From M55B127 sp034521955 (GTDB lineage Bacteria; Bacillota; Halanaerobiia; Halanaerobiales; M55B127), in NCBI GenBank assembly GCA_034521955.1, contig JAXHLT010000005.1, forward strand, positions 1-64,000: a stretch of DNA of 64,000 nt, given 5' to 3'. Below are positions 9,741-18,925 of this stretch, piece after piece (position 1 is the first letter of the stretch; the number at the start of each line of letters is the position of its first letter). A program made the position numbers and the translations under genes. The notes under the pieces are model-generated. The model ran no database searches and was not told the origin of the DNA. It worked only from the letters and a program-made list of their open reading frames with translations.

Positions 9741-10285
9741 CTAAACCTCCTTATTCATATGAAATATATCTAACCACAAGCAAATATTTACGTGATCAAC
9801 TTTCTTAAGTAATTCTATTGCTTGATCATGAATATTAAGAAAATGAGTTTTATATCTGTTTTAAGCTTCTAGAGCTATTTACACATCTAATTTTCTGCAT
9901 AATCAACAGTTTTTCTTATTGCAGTCACAACCCATTTAATTTCTTTTTCTCTTAAAAGCGAAGATTGTGTTTTCATATTAACAAAAACGGACACAATTAC
10001 TACGTATGCATCAAAAGCTTACCCGCCAAGTAAGCCACCTTTTTTTATATGCTTTAGAGCATATTTTCCTAATTCCTTTATCCGAACTCACCCAAATCTC
10101 TTTCTTCATTATAAATACTACATATTGAAGAAGTTTCACTTATTTTATACGCTAAACTCTGTTAAATCTTTGTATCTTCACTTTAAATATTATGTTTATC
10201 TACTTATACAATAAAAATAGAAATCCTTTATAAATTTGAATTGCAAGATTTAATACTAATTTTCTTAGTCATCAATTCACTCCCT
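9741..10285 (-). pseudogene. Eroded sugar phosphate isomerase/epimerase (AP-endonuclease-2 TIM barrel)
   Basis: The best-preserved stretch (about 9860 to 9741) reads NRYKTHFLNIHDQAIELL, then VNICLWLDIFHMNKEV. This matches the active-site core of D-tagatose/D-psicose 3-epimerase-like proteins (family pattern NRYETHxLN, LDTFHMN), with the conserved Glu changed to Lys. Upstream, across further breaks, come REKEIKWVVTAIRKTVDYAE and LDV-IALEAL, also typical. Further 5' the similarity fades among stops, and the 3' third of the gene is gone (stop straight after HMNKEV). This is genuine decay: frameshifts, substitutions and truncation together. It was probably co-transcribed with the dehydrogenase at 8682-9736. 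Confidence 0.6.
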
Positions 10286-10522
10286 ATTCACTTCTCTCAT
10301 CTCTACACTGTAATAACTTCTTTCTGTAAACCATAATTTTTATTCCTATTCTTAGCGAAGTAAAATCAGTTCAATATGACACTTGAAAAGTCCGCATTGA
10401 GTTAATATCAATAAATTTGTAATTTCTTAAACTGTTAAAATACTTGAAGGTTTATTTACCTAGCTGTACATTTTTATATTACCCTACTGTACATTTCTAC
10501 ATTACCATAAACACCTATATAA
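10286..10522. repeat. Non-coding stretch with two tandem near-repeats
   Basis: I see no gene here. At 10466-10513 two near-repeats follow one another, each beginning TGTACATTT and containing AT-ACC (TGTACATTTTTATATTACCC, then TGTACATTTCTACATTACC). The second copy, extended to TTTCTACATTACCATAAACA, recurs almost exactly at 32014-32037 just outside the IS3 element. It could be a trace of transposon ends or a small dispersed repeat. Confidence 0.4.
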
Positions 10523-10550
10523 TAAAAAAATAACCCCCTTTATAGGAGGC
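10523..10550 (-). terminator. Rho-independent terminator
   Basis: On the minus strand CCTCC pairs with GGGGG (one G-T pair) around TATAAA, followed by TTATTTTTTTATT. It sits about 80 nt downstream of the NUDIX gene stop. Confidence 0.55.
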
Positions 10551-10628
10551 CTAGTTATAATTATATATTAGTTATTAATTACCTTTTTAAGTAGATCTGT
10601 TTTTATATTATAAACTGTGTCTTCACAA

Positions 10629-11069
10629 CTATAAACCGTAAATGATATCTTCTCTATATTCTGATTTGTTGCCCTCTCGTAGTTCCTTTAACAGGGCAGC
10701 AGTAAATTCTTCTAGATCATAATCTTCTATTTCATCTAAATTAATCCATTCATATGCCTGAGCTTCATCATTAAGTTCTACTTCTATAGAATCACTATGA
10801 CAAAGAAAATCAATGAAAATAAAATGTTTCTGATTTTTAAAAGACTTAGAATAAATGCTTTCGCTAATTCCAAGCAGTTTAATATTATAGATCTCAAGTC
10901 CGGTTTCTTCTCTCACTTCGCGACGTAAAGCTTCTTCCATTTTTTCTCCAGCCTCAATGTGACCACCTGGAATAACATATTTTTGATTCCATTTATTTGA
11001 TTTACATATTAATACTTTATTATTCGAGTTTAAAATTACTGCTCCCACTGTTGCCTCAGGATAAATCAT
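10629..11069 (-). CDS. NUDIX hydrolase
   Basis: A 146-aa NUDIX domain protein that hydrolyses nucleoside-diphosphate-linked compounds. The Nudix box is complete: GGHIEAGEKMEEALRREVRE followed by ETGLEI (G-x5-E-x7-REUxEExGU), at about residues 36-60. The start at 11069 has a good RBS (AGGAGAGTC). The C-terminus after the domain (YEWINLDEIEDYDLEEF) is typical of MutT/ADP-ribose types; substrate cannot be predicted. It lies just downstream of the acoR-like gene (39 nt gap) and may be read from it. Confidence 0.88.
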   Translation of the reverse strand: MIYPEATVGAVILNSNNKVLICKSNKWNQKYVIPGGHIEAGEKMEEALRREVREETGLEIYNIKLLGISESIYSKSFKNQKHFIFIDFLCHSDSIEVELNDEAQAYEWINLDEIEDYDLEEFTAALLKELREGNKSEYREDIIYGL

Positions 11070-11108
11070 CTGACTCTCCTTTCAAAAATCAATTTACTTT
11101 TTGATTTT

Positions 11109-13079
11109 TTATCGATCAATATTATATTTTTCTAATTTCCTATAAAATGTTGAGCGACTAATACCCAGATTACTCGCTGCTTCAGTTAAAGTTTTACATT
11201 CATCCATTGATTTTTTCAGCATTAAGATTTCAAAATCTTTTAGTTCCATCAAGGGAATTTCATTTGAACTAACCTTTTTAGATTCTAAAAATTTATCATT
11301 TTCTTTAAAATCTACTGGTAGATATTCAACATTAATAATGCCTTCTTTAGATAATAAAGCTGCTCTTTCTATAATGTTTTCTAATTCTCTTACATTACCA
11401 GGCCAGTTATATTGTTTTAATCGTTCTATAAAATCATTATCAATTGCATAAATCTTTTTAGGACTATGATGATTCAAATTAAAAATAAAATGTTTTACTA
11501 ATTTTTCAATATCCTCCAACCGTTCTCGAAGAGGAGGCATTTTAATAGTTACAGTATTTATTCTAAAAAATAAATCTTTACGAAAATTACCTTTTTCTAC
11601 TTCTTTTTCTAAGTCTTTATTTGTAGAACAAAGTATTCTAACATCAACTGCAATTGGTTCCATTCCACCAATTCTAGTGATTTCTTTTTCCTGTAATACT
11701 CTTAGTAAACTTGCTTGCATATTAAGGGGCATCTCCCCTATCTCATCTAAAAGTAGAGTGCCTCCAGATGCAAGTTCAAACTTACCAGGCCGCCCTTTTT
11801 TATTTGAACCGGTAAAGCTTCCTCCTTCATAGCCAAAAAGCTCACTTTCTAAAAGACTCTGCGGAATTGCTGCACAGTTAATACTTAAAAAAACTTGTTC
11901 TTTTCGATTTCCAGCATTATGAATTGCTTGGGCCATCATTTCTTTACCGGTTCCACTTTCCCCTTCAATTAATACAGCAGCCTGACTGCTAGATATCATC
12001 TTTCCCATTTCAATAACTTCTTTTATCTTTCGGATCATCACCAATAATATCTTTAAACTGGAATCTTGCCTCAGAACCCGTCAAGCGATTTACCATTTTC
12101 TTAACAGTTTTCATTTTTCTTGAAAATAATTATAAAACCATCCGGAACACCACAATGACTTAAAAGCATTCTTGTAGAAACATTTAGATAAATCTTTTTT
12201 TGATCTTTATGGAATAGATAGTTCTTCATCATTAAAAACTTTATGATCAGCCAACATTTTTTCTATTGGTTTTTGCTCTCCTAAAATTTCTTTGATATCA
12301 ATACCAAAAACCTTTTTGCGGTTTACTCCCAGCATTCTTGAACCTGCCTGGTTGATTAAAATTACTTTCCCATGATTGTTAATCGAAATTAATCCTTCTG
12401 ACATTGAATTAAAAATTGCTTTAGAAAAATTATCTGCCTTTTTTAACTCTCGATTTTTTTCAATCAAAAAAATCTGATTTTCAATTGATTTAGCTGCAGC
12501 AACTACCATACCCAAAGTATGAGGATGAGCATATTCAGAATCACCCGACATATTTAAAATTCCAATTAAATCTCCATTTTGATTATGGATAGTTGCTGCC
12601 GAACAGGTCCAAGGATGATGTTTCTGACAGTAGTGTTCTGCTCCAATAACCTGAAGCGGCTTATCTATTTTAATAGCAGTACCAATAGCATTTGTCCCAA
12701 CTTTTTCTTCTGACCAGTAGGAACCTGGAGAAAATCTAAGCTTAATAGCTCTATCAATAATTTCCTCGTCTCCTGCAATTTCTACTATCATTCCACTGCT
12801 GTCAGTTAATACTACTACAAAATTAGAATTTCTAACGACTTTTGCTAACTCTTCCATGAAAGGTCTCGCTATTTTAATTAAATCTTTATTTGTTTTTCTA
12901 ATGCTATCTAATAACTTTTCATCCTGTTTTTCTCCGCGTCCACCAAAGGGGTCCACATTATTTTCCTTACACCTCTGCCAAGACTGATAAATAACTTCCC
13001 GCACATTTTTTTGATTAAATTGCCCGCCCTTTACAAAATTTTCCCATTCCCTTTTAGATATTTCCATTTGGGTATTCAT
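11109..13079 (-). pseudogene. acoR: AcoR-type sigma-54-dependent activator, about three frame breaks
   Basis: The enhancer-binding activator expected for the acetoin operon. The N-terminal frame (13079-12207) has the AcoR start and a GAF domain (KVGTNAIGTAI, EHYCQKHHPWTCSAATIHN), then a PAS-like segment (SEGLISINNHGKVILINQAG). Frames then change near 12200, 12120 and 12030, but the hallmark linker MKTVKKMVNRLTGSEARF is readable between them. The AAA+ domain (12044-11300) has Walker A EGESGTGKE, the sigma-54 loop ELFGYEGGSFTG, and Walker B LLLDEIGEM. The C-terminal Fis-type HTH is SNLGISRSTFYRKLEKY. Note the loop reads GSFTG rather than GAFTG. If the breaks are real, the aco operon lacks its activator. 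Confidence 0.85.
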
Positions 13080-13272
13080 TTTTTCACTCCTCAGGCAGTT
13101 AAATTGAATCTTCTGTAGTTATTATTTTCTTCAAAATTATTGGGTTTCCTTTAAAACTAATTTTTCTATAATCTTTTTTGATAACTAAAGTTCCTTCATT
13201 TCTTTTAATTATATCATATATGCAACATAATAGGGACTTCTTAAAGGCCACTAAATGATAATTAGAAAATAA

Positions 13273-14685
13273 TTAACTACTGTAATGAAGTGCACCACTA
13301 GTTAAATCTAAAGCAGCTTCATGTATTGTTTCTGCTGTAGTTGGATGAGCGTGGATAGTTTCTGCAAGTTCATCAGCAGTTAAAGAAAGATTTACTGCAA
13401 GAGTTAATTCAGCAATTAAATCACTGGATTCAATACCAATTAAGGCTGCACCTATAATTATACCACTTTCTTTTTCTGCAATTATTTTAACTTTACCTTC
13501 CTTTTCTCCCATGGCCATTACCTTGCCGTTAGCAGCAAAGGGGAAAGTCCCAACTTTATAATCTATTCCTTTTTCTTGAGCCTGTTCTTCACTTAAACCA
13601 ACTGTTCCAATTTCCGGTGAACTAAAAATTGCTCCTGGAACAGCCTGATAATTCATTTCTCGATTCTTACCCATAATATTCTCTACAGCAATTACCCCCT
13701 GATGTGAAGCAACATGAGCCAGTAAAATCTTATCTGTTACATCACCGACAGCATAAATTCCCTCAACATTAGTCTGCATTTTAGAGTTTACCTTAATAGC
13801 TTTTCGTCGATCAGTTATTTCTACACCAGCCTTTTCTAAGTTTAAACCTTCAATGAAAGGTTGACGTCCGACAGCCATTAATACCTTTTTTGCCTTAACA
13901 GATTTTTCTTTGTTATCGTTGGAATATATTACTTCATAATATTCGTCTTTCTTTTTAATTTCTTTAACTTCTGAAGAAGTCTTAATATTGATCTTTCGGC
14001 GTTTAGCTGAGCGATTTAATTCAGTAGCAATCTCTGAATCAACTCCATTTACTAGCTGATCTAAATATTCAATAACAGTTACCTCCACTCCAAAATTACG
14101 GAAGATAAAGGCAAACTCCATTCCAATAACTCCACCTCCAACTATTACCATAGACTCTGGTAGTTCTTTTAGATCCAAAACCGCACGGCTATCTAAAATC
14201 CCTTTTAAATTTGCACCAGGGATTGAAAGAGTTGAAGCTTGGGAACCGGTTGCAATTATTATATTTTCTGCTTTCACTTCAAATGTTTTCTCATTACTTT
14301 CAATTTTAATTGTATTTTTATCAATAAATGATGCCTTACCCGCTACCATCTCTATATTATTTTTATTTAGTAAAAAGTCAATTCCTCCCACCAGTCTTTT
14401 AACTATTTTATCTTTTCTTTTAACCACTTCCGGAAAATTAACTTCTGCAGACTCAACTTTAAGCCCAAAATTTGCAGCGTTTTTAATATCAGCAAATAGT
14501 TCAGCTGAGCGCACAAATGCTTTAGTCGGTATACAACCCCAGTTTAAACAGGTTCCTCCCAGAACTTCTTTTTCTATCAACAAGGTCTTAGCACCTAATT
14601 GTCCTGCTCGTAAAGCGGCAACATAACCACCCGGACCACTACCAATAATCACAATTTTATATTTTTTATCAATCAACTTCACCAC
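13273..14685 (-). CDS. lpdA: Dihydrolipoyl dehydrogenase (E3) of the acetoin dehydrogenase complex
   Basis: E3 reoxidises the dihydrolipoamide of AcoC with NAD+. It is 470 aa, standard length, with no fused lipoyl domain. Visible features are the FAD-binding GSGPGGYVAALRAGQLG (residues about 14-30), redox disulfide GGTCLNWGCIPTKAF, NAD-binding VIVGGGVIGMEFAF, second FAD motif YAVGDVT, and C-terminal His-Glu pair HAHPTTAETIHEA. The frame is intact. It lies downstream of acoC but is separated by about 360 nt with a strong hairpin, so it may have its own promoter; acoR follows 193 nt later. Confidence 0.93.
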   Translation of the reverse strand: MVKLIDKKYKIVIIGSGPGGYVAALRAGQLGAKTLLIEKEVLGGTCLNWGCIPTKAFVRSAELFADIKNAANFGLKVESAEVNFPEVVKRKDKIVKRLVGGIDFLLNKNNIEMVAGKASFIDKNTIKIESNEKTFEVKAENIIIATGSQASTLSIPGANLKGILDSRAVLDLKELPESMVIVGGGVIGMEFAFIFRNFGVEVTVIEYLDQLVNGVDSEIATELNRSAKRRKINIKTSSEVKEIKKKDEYYEVIYSNDNKEKSVKAKKVLMAVGRQPFIEGLNLEKAGVEITDRRKAIKVNSKMQTNVEGIYAVGDVTDKILLAHVASHQGVIAVENIMGKNREMNYQAVPGAIFSSPEIGTVGLSEEQAQEKGIDYKVGTFPFAANGKVMAMGEKEGKVKIIAEKESGIIIGAALIGIESSDLIAELTLAVNLSLTADELAETIHAHPTTAETIHEAALDLTSGALHYSS

Positions 14686-14975
14686 TCCTATATTTTTTTG
14701 ATGTTTTAAAAATAATTCTACTGATTCTTATTTAAAAAAACTTATGAAATTAATCTTATTAGAATAAAATCCCTAAATTATATATTTTTACTCTTTTTAT
14801 TCAAATCTAGACAATATCTTTTTATTTATAAAATCAAAAAAAATAATTAAAACTAAACATATTGTCCTTTGTTATAAGTTTTTAACTTTCTAATATTTTT
14901 TAGTCTTCACAATCTTGCTAGTTTATAATTTAATTCATTTAATAGACTTAAGTTTAATTTGCTTAATGATATTAA

Positions 14976-15017
14976 AACCTGCAGTTATTTATGAGTTAAC
15001 TCAAATCACTGCAGGTT
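14976..15017 (-). terminator. Hairpin between acoC and the E3 gene
   Basis: AACCTGCAG (14976-14984) pairs exactly with CTGCAGGTT (15009-15017). The loop contains a second palindrome GAGTTAACTC. On the minus strand the stem is followed by TTTTAATAT, so it probably ends or attenuates the acoABXC transcript. The rest of 14686-15047 is AT-rich and shows no gene. Confidence 0.55.
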
Positions 15018-15047
15018 ATTATAAAACAAATTTTAGCTCTGATTTAA

Positions 15048-16223
15048 TTAAAAACACAAATACGGATTTTCTATATATTCAGCAAATTTTTGCATAAACT
15101 TAGCTCCTGCTGCTCCATCAATAGCTCTGTGATCAACACCTAAAGTAAAGTTGATTACTTTAATGGATTTGACTTTATCATCTGTATCTAAATATAATTT
15201 GTCTTTAATAGTACCAACTGCTAAAATAGCAGCTTGAGGTGGATTTAGAATTGCTGTAAATTCATCAATCCCAAACATTCCTAGATTTGTAATTGTAAAA
15301 GTACCACTCTGCATTTCATCAGGACTCAATCTGTTTTCTTTTGTCCTTAAAATTAAATCTTTACTTTTATGTGCAAGCTTTTGTAAACTATACTGATCTG
15401 CATTTTTAACCACTGGTACTAACAAACCATCTTCTACAGCAACAGCTAGACCTAAATTAATATCTTCTGAAACTTCAAATTCTTTCGAATTATTTTCCAA
15501 AGAATTAATTTTCATATAGTTTTTAATGGTCTTTACTGTAATAAATGATATTATATCATTTAATGATACATGTTCTTTACTCTTTGCAAATGTTTCTTTA
15601 AGTTGCAGTAAAGCCTCTACTTTAATTTCTTTTTTTAAATATATATGTGGTGCTCTCCAGCTTTCTGTCAATTTTTCTCCAATTATTTTACGCATTGATG
15701 AACTTGCTTTTTTATCAGCAGGAGCAGTTTCTTCTTTTTTTTCTACACTTTCTTGTAGATACTTTTTTATATCCGAAACACTAATATTATTTTTACCTGT
15801 TTTTTCTGCCACTTTATTTAAATCTACATCATTATCAGTTGCAAATTTTCTAGTTTTTGGAGCAGCCATCACCTTAGCTTTACTAGGCTCCTTTTTCTCT
15901 TTTTGTGTCACATTTTTTTCAACCTTTTCCTCTTTTTCAGCTTTATTATTTTCTTCTTTTTGTTTTTCAACTGCACTTTCTTTTTCATAACCAACCAATC
16001 TTGCCACAGGAGTTTTTACTTTCACTGTTTCGCCTTCCTGAACTAAAATTTCTAAAATCTCACCATCTTCATTTGCCTCTACATCATTGGTTAATTTTTC
16101 TGTTTCAACTGAAAAAAGTAAATCACCGGTTTTAAAAGTATCTCCCTTGTGAACATACCATTCTATTAAAGTACCTTCTTCCATGGTTAAACCTAACTTA
16201 GGCATTAATAGTTCTTTACCCAT
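15048..16223 (-). CDS. acoC: Dihydrolipoamide acetyltransferase (E2) of acetoin dehydrogenase
   Basis: E2 core of the complex, 391 aa, transferring the acetyl group from acetoin cleavage to CoA. The N-terminal lipoyl domain (residues 1-78) carries the lipoylated Lys in SVETEKLTNDV. A charged Glu/Lys linker (about 85-115) is followed by a peripheral subunit-binding domain (PKTRKFATDNDVDLNKVA) and a second linker. The catalytic domain (about 175-391) ends with the active-site HRAIDGAAGAKFM (HxxxDG). This is the 2-oxo-acid dehydrogenase fold, not the alpha/beta hydrolase E2 of Gram-negative aco operons. The start at 16223 touches the preceding methyltransferase stop (1-nt overlap), so translation is coupled. 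Confidence 0.92.
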   Translation of the reverse strand: MGKELLMPKLGLTMEEGTLIEWYVHKGDTFKTGDLLFSVETEKLTNDVEANEDGEILEILVQEGETVKVKTPVARLVGYEKESAVEKQKEENNKAEKEEKVEKNVTQKEKKEPSKAKVMAAPKTRKFATDNDVDLNKVAEKTGKNNISVSDIKKYLQESVEKKEETAPADKKASSSMRKIIGEKLTESWRAPHIYLKKEIKVEALLQLKETFAKSKEHVSLNDIISFITVKTIKNYMKINSLENNSKEFEVSEDINLGLAVAVEDGLLVPVVKNADQYSLQKLAHKSKDLILRTKENRLSPDEMQSGTFTITNLGMFGIDEFTAILNPPQAAILAVGTIKDKLYLDTDDKVKSIKVINFTLGVDHRAIDGAAGAKFMQKFAEYIENPYLCF

Positions 16224-16932
16224 TAATTTTCCTCCCTCTTAACAACACTTGCTACAATTAGCGCACCTCTTTTAGGATAACGATTTTTAAATTCTGATTC
16301 TAAATTTTTAAACCACTCAAAATCATTTTTGTTTTCAAAATAAGGAGGTACAAAAAGTGTTGTTTCTATTTTTACATCTCCAAAATATTGCATTAATTCT
16401 TTTAATTCATTCCATTTATAGAATTTCCCTTCAGAAAATATTGTATCTTTTTTTAAAGTCTCAACAGTTCTTTTATATGCCCAGGTACTATCCTCATTTA
16501 AAACTCCAATTACAAATTTACCTCTGGGTTTTAATATTCTCCACATTTCACTTAAAGCTTTTTTCGCCATTTTTTCACTTTTGAAAAATTCAATCATCGA
16601 ATTTGAATAAACTAGATCAAAATAATTATCATCAAAAGGTAGACCTTCAAGAACATCTCCTTGTATAAAGTTGATCTTAAGTCCCTTTTCTTCTGCGATT
16701 TTTTTACCAGCCTTAAGCATTCCAGCTGTTAAATCAAAACCAACTGCTTCTTTTGCATCTCTGCAAACTTACGCAAAAAGAATCCTGTCCCACAGCCAAC
16801 TTCTATTATTTTTTTATCAGTACAGTCACCTATATGCCCTAAAAGACAGTTGTATTCATTTTCCCCAACATAACTACCTCTTTCCGTTTGATACCAGTCT
16901 GCATATTTCTCAGCTAACTTATCTAGTTTCAT
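16223..16932 (-). pseudogene. Class I SAM-dependent methyltransferase, one frame break
   Basis: A methyltransferase of about 235 aa inside the aco operon. The N-terminal frame has motif I (IIEVGCGTGFFLRKFAE). After a break near 16750, motif II/III-type segments follow in the next frame (FIQGDVLEGLPFDDNYFDLV, WRILKPRGKFVIGVL). It matches UbiE/COQ5-like small-molecule methyltransferases. It sits flush between acoX (16933) and acoC (16223) with no gap, so it belongs to the operon, yet it is not a standard aco component. Its substrate is unknown. Single-base indel in AAAAGAAG; otherwise well conserved. Confidence 0.8.
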
Positions 16933-17976
16933 CTACTTCACCTCCAGCATATTTTTGCTGTCAGCAAGTCTTAATACTTCCTCATATACCAAAAATTTTG
17001 CTGGAGCAAAGCTTAACTGCATACTTAATTTCTCATTTTTTTTAACAACTAGCTCTCTTTCTCCATCTAGAGCAATAATTCTTTTTTTATGAGGAAGCTC
17101 AATTATCTCTTCCTGCTTTACTTTTCGCCATTCTGAAATAGGAATGTCTTTTATTACCCCAGGTGCAATAGCTGCTTTAACTACTTTTTTGTTTTTTCCA
17201 ACTTTTAAAAATACACCTCCGGCATCTGTTTGTTTAACTTCAGTTAATCTGCCTGCTATAGATACCATACCTATATCATGGGAAGTACTTCTGGTTACAA
17301 AAATTTCTTCCAGCAGTTCAGGATGCCAAAGAGCACGACTTCCAATATATGATTCATTTACTAATACTGCGTCAATTAAAGCTATATCAACTATTTCTCC
17401 ATCTTTTATAATATATATACATTTAATAGGTCTTTCTACTTTTTTTCGTTCTTTAGCTGAAAATTTTGTATAAAGACCGGCAGCTAAACCCAGCATAGTA
17501 CTTTCAGCCATTATTGGAAAAACATTATTAGTTCCAGTTGAAAGTGATAAAATTGAAGTCTTTTTTAAAGCCTTAACAACAACCCTGTTGGTTCCATCTC
17601 CACCTAAAACTATAATCACATCTACATTTTTCTTTTCCATTAAACAGGCTGCATTGAAAGAATCTTCAGCCGTACTTGTAATCGGCATCTTGAGAATATT
17701 AACATCTAATTTGAAATTTTCTTTCTCTTCACCCCAGAGACCATTTACCGCTTCACTACCTATTCCAAAAGAATCAGGCATAATATAGACTTTATCCAAG
17801 TTAAGATTATTTAAAGCAAGTAATATACGTCTTACTATATTTACTTTTTCTGCGTTATCAAAAACAGATCCATGAGCTACCAGCCTCCGGATATCTCGTC
17901 CGGAGGCTGGGTTAGCAATTATTCCAACTGAATTAATATTTTCACCCACCTTAAACCATCTCTTTAACAGCAGCAA
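16933..17976 (-). CDS. acoX: AcoX-like ATP-NAD kinase family protein
   Basis: A 347-aa protein of the AcoX/NAD kinase superfamily often found in acetoin operons; its cellular role is unsettled. The N-terminus has IIANPASGRDIRRLVAHGS, and the nucleotide-binding signature DVIIVLGGDGTNRVVVKAL lies at about residues 135-155. A C-terminal beta-rich half ends with HKKRIIALDGERELV. The length fits AcoX, longer than NAD kinases. The start overlaps the acoB 3' end by 26 nt in another frame, implying coupling. Alternative annotation would be a generic NAD(+)/NADH kinase; the gene order favours AcoX. Confidence 0.85.
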   Translation of the reverse strand: MLLLKRWFKVGENINSVGIIANPASGRDIRRLVAHGSVFDNAEKVNIVRRILLALNNLNLDKVYIMPDSFGIGSEAVNGLWGEEKENFKLDVNILKMPITSTAEDSFNAACLMEKKNVDVIIVLGGDGTNRVVVKALKKTSILSLSTGTNNVFPIMAESTMLGLAAGLYTKFSAKERKKVERPIKCIYIIKDGEIVDIALIDAVLVNESYIGSRALWHPELLEEIFVTRSTSHDIGMVSIAGRLTEVKQTDAGGVFLKVGKNKKVVKAAIAPGVIKDIPISEWRKVKQEEIIELPHKKRIIALDGERELVVKKNEKLSMQLSFAPAKFLVYEEVLRLADSKNMLEVK

Positions 17977-18925
17977 TTATTTTTTCTGAATCAGGTAAAT
18001 ATGCTTTTTCCAACACACTGCTAAATGGCACAGGTGCATCTGGAGCACATACTCGCTTAATTGGCTGCTCTAAATAGAATAATCCTTCCTCTGCAACTAC
18101 TGCAGCTATTTCAGAAGCCACTGATCCTCTTTTAGTTTCCTCAGTTGCAATTAATAATTTACCTGTTTTTTCTACTGATTTTAAAACAGCTTCTTTATCA
18201 AAAGGTACTAGAGTTCTAGGGTCTATCACCTCAACCTGAATGCCATCTTCTGCTAATTTTTCTGCAGCTGTAAGTGCATGACTAACTAAAATACCAGTCG
18301 CCACAATAGTCAGATCACTACCTTCTCTTTTTACCTCTGCTTTACCAAAGGGAATTAAAAAGTCCTTATCTTCAGGTACATCACCAGTATGATTATATAA
18401 TATTTTGTGTTCAAAGAAGATTACAGGATTTTCATCCCTGATAGCTGATTTCAATAATCCTTTAGCATCAGCTGGATTAGAAGGATATACTACCTTAAGA
18501 CCAGGTATATGTGTAAACCAAGCTTCAGTTCTTTCAGAGTGCTGAGCGGCAGCTCCTATTCCTGCTCCATTAGGAACTCTAATTACCATTGGTACGTGAG
18601 CCTGTCCACCTGTCATATAACACATCTTTGCAGCCTGATTAAAAATTTCATCCATTGGTACTCCCATAAAACCGGCAAACATAATTTCTGCAACGGGACG
18701 ACTGCCTGTCATGGCTGCACCAACAGCACTACCTACAATTGCAGTTTCAGTAATCGGTGTATCTCTAACTCTATCTTCACCAAATCTTTCTACAAGATTT
18801 CCAGTTACACCAAAACAACCACCAAATATTCCTACATCTTCACCCATTATAAATACTGAACCATCTCTTTCCATCTCTTCAGCCATTGCCTCTCTTAAGG
18901 CTTCAGCATAACTTAATTTTTTCAT
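17951..18925 (-). CDS. acoB: Acetoin dehydrogenase E1 beta subunit
   Basis: A 324-aa transketolase-like beta subunit that forms the TPP-dependent E1 heterotetramer with AcoA and cleaves acetoin. Family features are the N-terminal YAEALREAMAEEMERDGSVF, GEDVGIFGG, RVRDTPITETAIVGSAVGAA, FNQAAKMCYMTGGQ and the C-terminal domain beginning DLTIVATGILVSHAL with EVIDPRTLVPFD. It could also serve pyruvate or branched-chain oxo-acid dehydrogenase; AcoR, AcoX and the sigma-54 promoter decide for acetoin. It starts one base from the acoA stop. Confidence 0.93.
   Translation of the reverse strand: MKKLSYAEALREAMAEEMERDGSVFIMGEDVGIFGGCFGVTGNLVERFGEDRVRDTPITETAIVGSAVGAAMTGSRPVAEIMFAGFMGVPMDEIFNQAAKMCYMTGGQAHVPMVIRVPNGAGIGAAAQHSERTEAWFTHIPGLKVVYPSNPADAKGLLKSAIRDENPVIFFEHKILYNHTGDVPEDKDFLIPFGKAEVKREGSDLTIVATGILVSHALTAAEKLAEDGIQVEVIDPRTLVPFDKEAVLKSVEKTGKLLIATEETKRGSVASEIAAVVAEEGLFYLEQPIKRVCAPDAPVPFSSVLEKAYLPDSEKIIAAVKEMV

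Noticed and set aside
10466..10513. CRISPR-like repeat array
   Set aside because: Only two imperfect tandem units without spacers of regular length, and no cas genes in the window.
15526..15990. 154-codon plus-strand frame within acoC
   Set aside because: Antisense shadow of the E2 coding sequence; Ser/Phe-rich low-complexity translation and no start signal.
18509..18859. 116-codon plus-strand frame within acoB
   Set aside because: Antisense shadow rich in Cys, Ser, Thr and His; acoB motifs are unambiguous on the other strand.
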